Shown in pieces: positions 7,124-13,250 of a stretch of DNA of 13,250 nucleotides. The position numbers and the translations under genes were made by a program. This stretch comes from Sporisorium sorghi (Eukaryota; Basidiomycota; Ustilaginomycetes; Ustilaginales; Ustilaginaceae): positions 1 to 13,250 of the forward strand of contig JALCCG010000422.1 in assembly GCA_023212695.1 (NCBI GenBank). The letters run 5' to 3'. Position 1 is the first letter of the stretch. Every line of letters starts with the position of its first letter. Below the pieces are notes generated by a model. The model was given only the letters and a program-made list of their open reading frames with translations, did not search any database and was not told where the DNA came from.

Positions 7124-8105
7124 CTCAAGCCGAAACTGATCTTCTGCCTTGCCTTCTCGAGCTGTGTTCCTCTCTGTTCTGTGGGTCTGAGTGGGCGAAA
7201 TGAAGAAGGCCGGTGTCAGTTTTCATGGTCTGCCTGCTTGTGCTTGAGTGTGTGTGTGTTTGTTCGAGCTCGAGAGGCAACGCTGATCAACCGGCTTGGC
7301 AGGTGCAGGTGCAGGTGCATCGAAACAGCGCATGAAGGAAAAGGCTTCGCTCGCTGGCTGTCGTTTGGAGCGGGCATCGCGCGCACGACCGAGCCAGTGC
7401 ATCGGTTTGTGGCTGGCTGGCTGGTGCGATTGCAAGCGCGAGTCGAGGAAGAAGAAAAACAGGTCGGCCAAAACAGAGAGGACCTTGCGTGTCTGTGTTT
7501 CTGACGCAGGAAGGAGGGGCCTCGGAGCGGAGCTGCGCAAGAAAGAAAAATTATTTTTTTTTTCCAAAACACCGCTTTGAATGGCACTTCTTCTTTTCCC
7601 GAGAGCTGACGGCAGCCTCGATGGCCTCCTGCATGCTTGGCAGCAATCTGCTTGGCCGAAGCACTTTTTGGTTACGCAGCGTCAATGCCGAACGGCTTGC
7701 TCTCCCAGCATTTCAAACAGGGAAACTTGGAAATCGTCGCAAACTAGCCTGCCTCGGACTTGCGACGCGCTTTCTTTCGCTTTCTCTCTAGCGCGCTCGC
7801 TCAATACGCTCTCGTCCTTCCTTTCATGGAGGGCGCGGCTGGCGAGAACAGCACAGGCCGCACCGATTGCTTCGCTTGTACCTTACAAGCGCGGCCCCAG
7901 CATTCTTCTCTTTGGCTTGGCTTTGGGATTCGGCTGCACAGTCGATCGATGATACTTGTGCCCTCCCTGTTGCGCCTTGATCGCCGCACGAGATACAGCC
8001 TGATCACCCTCACATCACACACTCTCTCTAAGCACAAAACCGCTTGGATACTGTTACAATAGCATAGTGAATTGATATCGTGTGAGCAAGCATCTGCGTC
8101 AAGTC

Positions 8106-11100
8106 TCAACGACGATGAGAAAACACCCGATTGGACCCCGACAGCATGCTCGGGTCCACCGACGCCGGCATCACGTCGTCTTCGGGAACAGGCGATCGGA
8201 TGAAAGGGCTTGGACTCGACGAGCCACGGCTCAGATGGCTCGTGCCCACGAAATCCATTCCACCTTTGCCCTCTGCAGCCAGCGTAAATGCGTCGCCAAC
8301 CGGTGCGCCGCCGCCGCCGCCGCCGCCGCCGCCCACCAATCCGCTCGACGACGACGCCATGACCGTGTAGCTGCTGCCATCGTCCGCGCCCGAGCTCTGC
8401 GGGATCACCAGCGCATTGCTCCCGTGCATCGACGCCTGCGCCTCGTCCTCCTTGCGCGCCTCGTCTTCCTTGCGATTCTCCTCCTCCGCCTCGATGATCG
8501 GCGGAGGCGCAACCTCGGGAACTACGAGACGCCCTGCCTTCCATCGAGCTCCGCACGCGTTGCACAGCTGCGATGGGCCCTTGGGTCCACGGCGCCACAT
8601 GGGCGTCTTGGTCTTGCCGCATGCGCCACAGCTCTTGATCGAGCCGTCCGGATTGTGCGTCGCAACGTGTCGCTTGCGTTTCGGAGGCTTGGGCGCCATC
8701 GCTCCCGGCTCCGTCTTGACCCCGTTCGGCCCAATCACCGTGAGCCCAATGCCTTCGTACGAGAAGCTCACGTCGTCTTCGCGTGCACCTGCCTTGCGCT
8801 TCACCACCGGACGTCCCTGCACGCACTGAGGTCGCACCGCGAACCGGTCCTGCAAGTGGTCCTCCAGCCCCGGCGGCAACAACGCAGGTGCGACGCGTGG
8901 AAGAATGAAGCGACGATCCGGCATCTGGCTGTACAGATCCACAAACGCGTCGGTCGTCTCCTTCTGGATCTTGATCTCCTCCATGGGCAAGTCGAGAAGG
9001 TGGTATCGGATCTCGGGCACCAGGAACTCGGCCACGTCCGGCTCGAGCTCAATCTCGGGCTCGCGCTTGACAGGCTGGCACGTCATCGTACCCGGCACAC
9101 GCCCAAACGCCTCCCAAAGGCTCTCGGTGACGCCGCCCTTGATGCTCCACGTGAGCGGATACACTTCGTGCTTCTTGCTCTGCGCCAGCTCCGACGACAA
9201 GCTCGCATCCGGTGCTTCCTGCTTGACCATCGCTTTGCCGCCCTTCTTGCTGCCAGCGCTGGCTCCGCCCTTTTTCTTCTTCGATGATGATGCAGCAGCG
9301 TCTTCGCTGGTGCTCTTGTCGCCCGTCGCGGGTTGAGACGAAGCCTCGGGCGACGCAGTTGACGAAGACGCACCGCTGGCTGAAGCAGCATTGCTGTTGA
9401 CTCCCGCCGCAGCTGCGTTGGCGCCTTTGAGCTTGGCCTCTTCGGCTGCCTTGCGTTTCAGCTCCTCCTCGAGCTCGCGCAGTCCACTGCCGTCGGCTGC
9501 ATCCGATCCCAGCGAAGGTGCAAAGAAGCTCAGCTTGAGCTCCGGCTCGATTCGCTGGCTCTCGTCGTCGTCCGAGTCATTATCGAAAAAGCTGCGCCTC
9601 TCCTTCTTGACCTTGGGCAACGAAGGTCGCTCGACGCCCTCGGTGCGCTCCACCAGACACTTCCACAGAGGAAGGATGAAGCGCATGCTCGGGTTCTCGC
9701 GGAACTCTACGATGATCACGGGCGGCTTGGGAGGACCATCGGTGGGCCAGCCAGGAGGAGGATGGCGCAGCTTGTTCGAGACCGGTGGCTGATGAGCGTT
9801 TTGCTGTTGCTGATGGAGGTTCTGTTGCTGCGTTTGCTGCTGATGAAGCATCTGCTGCTTTTCCTTTTGCTGCTTCTGGGCCAACTGCTTGTCCGCCTGC
9901 GCTTTCGCTTTTGCCTCGGCCTTGGCCTTCTTCTTGGCTTCGCGCTCTTCGATCTTGGCCTGCTTCTTGCTGGCTTTGGCCGCCTCGTCCACCTTGGTCT
10001 TTTTCGACTTTTTGCCTTCTGCCGTGGTCGAGGCAGCGTTGCCTGCGCGAGAACCCGAGGCTCCGGCCGCATTGTTGGCGCCAGCTGCTGCGTTGCGAGC
10101 CTCGTCCTGCCTGAGCTGAGCCGTGATGGCCTGGATCCAGACGCCGAGCGCTTTCAGTTGGTTCGGGTTGGCCTTGCCCGAAGCGGCAATGTGCAGAAGC
10201 TCCTGCAGCTCTGGATTGAGGGCTGCGGTGGCATTGACGCGCGACACGAGCACAGCGTCGATGGCTGGCGGAGGAGGCACCCCCGCTGGTCGTGGCGGTG
10301 CTTGCGGGGTTGCTGCATTGGCGTTGGCGCTGGCAGGAGCGGCTGGCTTGGCTGCTGTCGAGGCCTGGGTGGGTGCAGGAGCCGCAACAGATGGCGTGCT
10401 CGCACTCGAAGCCGCAGTGGACGCTGCAGATGGGGCCGCGCTGGCATTGGCAGTGGTAGTAATGGGCTTTGGTGCTGACGCAGTTGCCCGCAAAGGCGAC
10501 GTCTTCTGAGGTGCGTTCGGGGTCACTGCCGCAACGCTGCTGGAGCTGGAAGCTGCATTTGCACTCGAGGAAGAGTGGTTCTGGTTGATGCTAGGCGGTC
10601 GCGGAAGGGAGACAGGCCCCGCAATGGGCTTGGGCGCCAGGGTGACTGGTGCTGGCGCGGATGCGGCTGCGGCTGGTTTGGCGTCGGCACTTGCTGCAGC
10701 GGGAGCGCTAGCCGCAGGTCCACCAGATACAGTAGCTCCTGCAGGAGTCACAGGCTTGGCCGCTGTTGTCGATGGAAGTGTGGAAGCGGCAACTGGCTTG
10801 ACCACCGAAGTCGATGCTGGGGCAGATATCGCTGCTGCCACGGCCGGCGTGGTTGCTGTCGACGTTGCCACAGATGATGTGGGTGTTGCTGCGGGCTTTG
10901 GCGAGACCGCAGGACGGGCTGCCAAGCCGCTCTGGATCGGCGTTGCAGGCAAAGTGGGCGTCGGCAGCGCGGTCAGCGTGGTCGCGCTCGTTGGCTTGGA
11001 CGCAGCGGAAACGCTGGTTGCATTGCCAGCCGCAGTGGCCGTGGTGGCCGGACGCGCAATGGGAGACTTGTTGGTGGTGGTGGTCGGCGGTGGAGCCAGA

Positions 11101-12485
11101 GGCACAGTAGGCTGAGGCGAGGTAGGAGCAGGAGCAGCACGCGGTGAGGGGAGCTTTGGAGGCTGCGGCTGTGGCAGAGGCAATTGCTGCGGAATCGACT
11201 GCGGAATGGTCATGCGCGGATAGACGGACGGGCCGCCAAACGAGCCTGGAGCACGCATGCCGCCGATCGAGTTGAGCACAGGTGGCATCTCGTAGTCAGG
11301 ACGCACCTCCCAAAACTTGGTCTTGAGGAAGACGTGGGGGCCGACGTGGATATCGGCGCGTCCAAGCTGGATGAGGACGTGCGGATCGCGTGGGTTGAGA
11401 CCATGCAGCAGGCTGAGGGGCAGCACATTTGGGTAGATCATGCCAGATCGGACGCGTTGACTGAAAGGAGTGAGGAGCGACGAGAGGTGCGAGAGACGAG
11501 ATTGTCGGAGCGATTGAAGGAGGACGAGGCTCTCTTGAATGGTGGCAGGCTCTCGTCTGCGTCTGCGCGCCTCTCTGCGAGCGTCTTCTGCTTCGCTGTC
11601 GAGATCCGAGTCGTCGGAGAGCACCGAGTAGTCGTCGCTGTCGCTGCCCGTGTCGAGAGAAGAGGTCTCGGAGGCGCCCATGGCCATGGCCGCCTGTACG
11701 CTGGCATTGTCCAACATGGGCATATCGGGGCGGATCTCGGCGTAAGGCAGCTGGAAAGGCAGAACGAGCTCGGGCAAGGCCTTGCGACCACCGCCAGCAG
11801 CTGTAAGCATGGCTGGAAGGGTGGAATCGGGCGCGACTCCGATGGTGCCGCCGGCGGTGCTTGGTGGTGGACGATAAACGAGCTCATCGTTGGCGCCGGT
11901 CTGGTTTGCTTTGCGCTTCTGCTTGGGTTTGGCAGTGCCTGGCGCCTTGTTCGGTTTGGCTCGGGCAGCCTTTTTGGGCGGAGCAGCGGCGTTGTCGCCG
12001 ACTTTGGCCGTAGACGAGGCTGCTGCGTTGGACTGTGATTGAGAAGGCGAGGGCGCTAGACCTGATGGCTTTGGGGCGATAGGAGCCGCGGATGTCGCGC
12101 CGCTAGCCTGAGCCGCATTCTGTTGCTTGCTGGCGGCGGCGGCGGCGGCGGCGGCGTGTAGACTGACTGCGCTGGCAGGAGGCGGCGGACGTGGTGGCGG
12201 TTGAGAAGTTGCTGCTGCTGGTGTCGCGGAGGTCGATTTGGACGCGACGGCGGTCAGATTGCTATTTGTGGTTGGAGATGCATTTTGGGGTTGCTGCGAA
12301 GGACTAGTCGAAGCTGGCGCTTGCGAGCTTGGCTGCGATTTGGCATGAAGTAGTGGTGGGGTTGGGGTGCGAGGAATCGTTTCGATGTTGGAGGTTGGGG
12401 TGGCAGAAGGGTCGGATCCGGCCGCAGCAGGGCCAGGACGAGCCTGGATGCTAAGTGAGCTGGCGTTGTCTGACCCGATGCTCAT
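8106..12485 (-). CDS. Large GATA-type zinc finger protein, putative transcriptional regulator
   Basis: This is a 1459-residue protein with one GATA zinc finger near its C terminus: C1286-x2-C1289-x18-C1308-x2-C1311, containing TPMWRRGPKGPSQLCNACG. Such fingers bind GATA-core DNA or act in chromatin complexes. The 18-residue loop is the form also common in plants, against 17 in most animal and many fungal factors. Basic stretches before the finger (KRKR, 1269-1272) and at about 171-195 are candidate nuclear signals. Other parts in order are: an Ala/Ser/Pro-rich N terminus with an Ala8 run; an acidic Ser/Asp stretch (about 274-300) then an Arg-rich segment; an ordered block around 342-400; a long Ala/Pro/Thr/Ser-rich region (about 430-760); a Lys/Ala/Glu then Gln-rich probable coiled coil (about 830-898); ordered blocks at about 922-948 and 1107-1220; the finger; and a Gly9 run. 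I do not recognise the ordered blocks. The frame is open throughout, and the ATG has A at -3. The closest named homologue cannot be given. Confidence 0.88.
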   Translation of the reverse strand: MSIGSDNASSLSIQARPGPAAAGSDPSATPTSNIETIPRTPTPPLLHAKSQPSSQAPASTSPSQQPQNASPTTNSNLTAVASKSTSATPAAATSQPPPRPPPPASAVSLHAAAAAAAASKQQNAAQASGATSAAPIAPKPSGLAPSPSQSQSNAAASSTAKVGDNAAAPPKKAARAKPNKAPGTAKPKQKRKANQTGANDELVYRPPPSTAGGTIGVAPDSTLPAMLTAAGGGRKALPELVLPFQLPYAEIRPDMPMLDNASVQAAMAMGASETSSLDTGSDSDDYSVLSDDSDLDSEAEDARREARRRRREPATIQESLVLLQSLRQSRLSHLSSLLTPFSQRVRSGMIYPNVLPLSLLHGLNPRDPHVLIQLGRADIHVGPHVFLKTKFWEVRPDYEMPPVLNSIGGMRAPGSFGGPSVYPRMTIPQSIPQQLPLPQPQPPKLPSPRAAPAPTSPQPTVPLAPPPTTTTNKSPIARPATTATAAGNATSVSAASKPTSATTLTALPTPTLPATPIQSGLAARPAVSPKPAATPTSSVATSTATTPAVAAAISAPASTSVVKPVAASTLPSTTAAKPVTPAGATVSGGPAASAPAAASADAKPAAAASAPAPVTLAPKPIAGPVSLPRPPSINQNHSSSSANAASSSSSVAAVTPNAPQKTSPLRATASAPKPITTTANASAAPSAASTAASSASTPSVAAPAPTQASTAAKPAAPASANANAATPQAPPRPAGVPPPPAIDAVLVSRVNATAALNPELQELLHIAASGKANPNQLKALGVWIQAITAQLRQDEARNAAAGANNAAGASGSRAGNAASTTAEGKKSKKTKVDEAAKASKKQAKIEEREAKKKAKAEAKAKAQADKQLAQKQQKEKQQMLHQQQTQQQNLHQQQQNAHQPPVSNKLRHPPPGWPTDGPPKPPVIIVEFRENPSMRFILPLWKCLVERTEGVERPSLPKVKKERRSFFDNDSDDDESQRIEPELKLSFFAPSLGSDAADGSGLRELEEELKRKAAEEAKLKGANAAAAGVNSNAASASGASSSTASPEASSQPATGDKSTSEDAAASSSKKKKGGASAGSKKGGKAMVKQEAPDASLSSELAQSKKHEVYPLTWSIKGGVTESLWEAFGRVPGTMTCQPVKREPEIELEPDVAEFLVPEIRYHLLDLPMEEIKIQKETTDAFVDLYSQMPDRRFILPRVAPALLPPGLEDHLQDRFAVRPQCVQGRPVVKRKAGAREDDVSFSYEGIGLTVIGPNGVKTEPGAMAPKPPKRKRHVATHNPDGSIKSCGACGKTKTPMWRRGPKGPSQLCNACGARWKAGRLVVPEVAPPPIIEAEEENRKEDEARKEDEAQASMHGSNALVIPQSSGADDGSSYTVMASSSSGLVGGGGGGGGGAPVGDAFTLAAEGKGGMDFVGTSHLSRGSSSPSPFIRSPVPEDDVMPASVDPSMLSGSNRVFSHRR
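8307..8333 (-). repeat. GGC trinucleotide repeat coding Gly9
   Basis: Nine identical GGC codons encode a Gly run in the C-terminal tail of the GATA protein, after the zinc finger. The uniform codon choice points to recent slippage expansion rather than selection at the protein level alone. Confidence 0.9.
8553..8630 (-). other. GATA zinc finger core of the regulator
   Basis: This segment encodes the four zinc-binding cysteines C1286, C1289, C1308 and C1311 with an 18-residue loop between the pairs. The basic stretch RWKAGRL that follows corresponds to the DNA-contacting C-terminal extension of GATA fingers, although it is shorter and less basic than in animal GATA factors. Confidence 0.93.
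12132..12156 (-). repeat. GCC trinucleotide repeat coding Ala8
   Basis: About eight repeated GCC codons encode an Ala run in the disordered N-terminal region of the GATA protein. It is a coding microsatellite similar in kind to the Gly9 repeat at the other end of the gene. Confidence 0.88.
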
Positions 12486-12539
12486 GTTCCCGCTGAGCGA
12501 CGCAAGCTCAGCCCAGAAGTTCCGGTGGATGAGGTTGTG

Positions 12540-12560
12540 TTATTGGAAGGAGGTAGCCAT
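12540..12560 (-). promoter_or_regulatory. Upstream ORF 1 of the GATA gene (6 codons)
   Basis: The nearest ATG upstream of the GATA start opens a six-codon frame, MATSFQ, ending in TAA 54 bases before the main ATG. The -3 base is T, a weak context, so leaky scanning is likely. It matters only if the transcript starts upstream of 12560, which the sequence alone does not show. Confidence 0.4.
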
Positions 12561-12623
12561 GCAGAAGGCGAGAGGAAAAGGATCGAGGAAGCAGTCCAGC
12601 TTTGAGGGGAGCTCGAAGGATCG

Positions 12624-12701
12624 TTAAGGATGAATGCGGTTTGCGTTCAGATCGGCTCGTGATGATGGTGGCGTGAATGAGGGCGACGATTTGATGCGCA
12701 T
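12624..12701 (-). promoter_or_regulatory. Upstream ORF 2 of the GATA gene (25 codons)
   Basis: The next upstream ATG begins a 25-codon frame starting MRIKSSPSF and ending in TAA at 12624. It is separate from the six-codon ORF and from the main frame. A leader long enough to contain both would probably reduce or condition translation of the regulator. No conservation data are available here. Confidence 0.3.
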
Positions 12702-13137
12702 GAGGTGATGCAATGCTTGATCGAGCGCAAGAGATGTTTCCATCCGCCGTCAGAAGTCGTAGAAAGAGAGAAAGGATTGAAAAATGAAGAAGAGATCGTA
12801 ACAGCCCAGCCGGGTCGCGGTGCCAAATGAAACGAAAAGAGGCGTGTCGATTGGCGAGTCGAGGGGCGTAGAAATGAAGTGGAAAGCGCCTAGCCGCTGC
12901 GGAGGCGGGAAAGGCAATCGTATGGTATCGGACGATGGTGAGGATGATGTTGAGCAAGAAGGAAAGAATTCAAAGCTCGATAGCGATACGAGGTTGGAAA
13001 GAAAAGGGTCAGAGCACGTCCGTTGAGGGCCGAAGAAAAGGAAAGGCAAAGCAGAGAGAGTGCCAAGTGCGCCGGAGCGTGATACCGCGATTGGAAGGGC
13101 CAAAGAGCGAAGGAACGAGCGGAGAGCGAGCGCAGCG

Positions 13138-13141
<4 letters not shown>

Positions 13142-13184
<43 letters not shown>

Positions 13185-13205
13185 AGAAAAAAAGAAAAAA
13201 AAAAA
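13142..13205. repeat. Long interrupted poly-A tract
   Basis: The tract reads A30, G, A13, G, A7, G, A11 on the plus strand, and therefore T on the GATA coding strand. It begins about 657 bases upstream of the GATA start codon. It could be a nucleosome-excluding promoter tract or a relic of a retrotransposed poly-A tail. No coding relic is seen next to it on the left, and the window ends soon after on the right. The length is vulnerable to sequencing error. Confidence 0.9.
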
Positions 13206-13250
13206 CCCAAAAAGCCAAAGAGACAAAAAGACACGGCCGCACCCTCCCTC

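Larger units (their letters stand above)
6672..8105. other. Long intergenic region between the lyase-like gene and the GATA-factor gene
   Basis: This 1434-base stretch is the longest non-coding gap in the window. From 6672 to 7223 the minus strand has no ATG; it contains the leader of the lyase-like gene with its intron, a CT-rich stretch and an AT-rich block at 7080-7123. From about 7127 to 8105 I see small repeats, namely three ggtgca units at 7302-7319, a ggct repeat near 7411-7423 and T10 at 7554-7563. The end nearest 8105 should be the GATA gene's 3' region. Open frames of about 100-125 codons occur on both strands, including an ATG-started plus-strand one at 7581-7952, but none shows a domain or convincing coding character. 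No tRNA was found by eye. Confidence 0.55.
12486..13250. other. Upstream region of the GATA-factor gene
   Basis: This 765-base stretch has no supported gene. It is purine-rich on the plus strand and pyrimidine-rich on the coding strand of the GATA gene. It carries two short upstream ORFs close to the start codon and ends in a long A-rich tract. A minus-strand open frame at 12508-12957 shows no domain, and frames crossing 13142-13226 only translate the homopolymer as Phe runs. No splice donor of good consensus was found between 12486 and about 12800. Confidence 0.6.

Noticed and set aside
7581..7952. A 123-codon plus-strand open frame with ATG in the large intergenic gap
   Set aside because: There is no recognisable domain, the composition is mixed, and several overlapping frames of similar length exist on both strands. 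It stays a remote possibility pending RNA evidence.
8116..8140. Possible truncation or frameshift at the C terminus of the GATA protein
   Set aside because: The frame runs without interruption to a TGA at 8106 after a Gly-rich, Ser-rich tail. Nothing downstream continues a domain.
8082..9287. A 401-codon plus-strand frame and a 341-codon minus-strand frame (7801-8826) overlapping the 3' part of the GATA gene
   Set aside because: Both give Arg/His-rich or Gly/Arg-rich translations typical of wrong frames of a GC-rich gene, and neither preserves a motif.
12750..13242. Minus-strand frames encoding long Phe runs, resembling a membrane protein
   Set aside because: The hydrophobic stretch is simply the translated homopolymer tract at 13142-13205, open in all frames, with no conserved sequence beyond it.
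1..13250. CRISPR arrays, insertion sequences, transposon ends, tRNA or rRNA genes, or a biosynthetic gene cluster
   Set aside because: No regularly spaced repeats, no transposase or reverse-transcriptase motifs, no cloverleaf with a GTTCGA-type T loop outside coding sequence, and the four genes share no pathway.

Overview
The window looks like nuclear DNA of a fungus, most likely a basidiomycete of the smut group (Ustilaginomycotina: Ustilago, Sporisorium or Pseudozyma type). The reasons are a recognisably fungal TIM17, a GC-rich sequence with G/C-ending codons, long coding regions without internal introns, Ala/Pro/Ser/Gln-rich low-complexity tracts in a regulatory protein, and intergenic regions of roughly 0.75-1.4 kb with purine-rich + strands. 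Nothing points to a bacterium, virus or mobile element. The genus is an inference.

Four protein genes are well supported, all on the minus strand. In window order they are: TIM17, the mitochondrial inner-membrane import channel subunit (72-569); a flavin-dependent monooxygenase with the Baeyer-Villiger fingerprint (1414-3183); a membrane-anchored protein with a heparinase II/III-like polysaccharide lyase ectodomain and an intron in its 5' leader (4020-6671, intron 6710-6811); and a 1459-residue nuclear regulator with a single C-X2-C-X18-C-X2-C GATA zinc finger near its C terminus (8106-12485). All four start codons are ATG with A at -3.

The spaces between them (570-1413, 3184-4019, 6672-8105, 12486-13250) contain no convincing extra gene, tRNA or rRNA. 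They hold the upstream regions of the minus-strand genes. Two regularities stand out. First, about 535 bases upstream of TIM17 and about 552 bases upstream of the lyase contain no ATG at all on the coding strand, as expected of long leaders kept free of upstream starts. The GATA gene instead has at least two short upstream ORFs. Second, T-rich or AT-rich tracts on the coding strand lie roughly 400-660 bases upstream of three of the start codons, at 1075-1091, 7080-7123 and 13142-13205.

The four genes do not form an obvious pathway or cluster: an import channel subunit, an oxidative enzyme, a cell-surface lyase-like enzyme and a transcription factor. I see no clear sign of a new multi-gene system. 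The items most worth following up are the lyase-like type II membrane protein, the unassigned conserved-looking blocks of the GATA protein, and the contrast in leader design.
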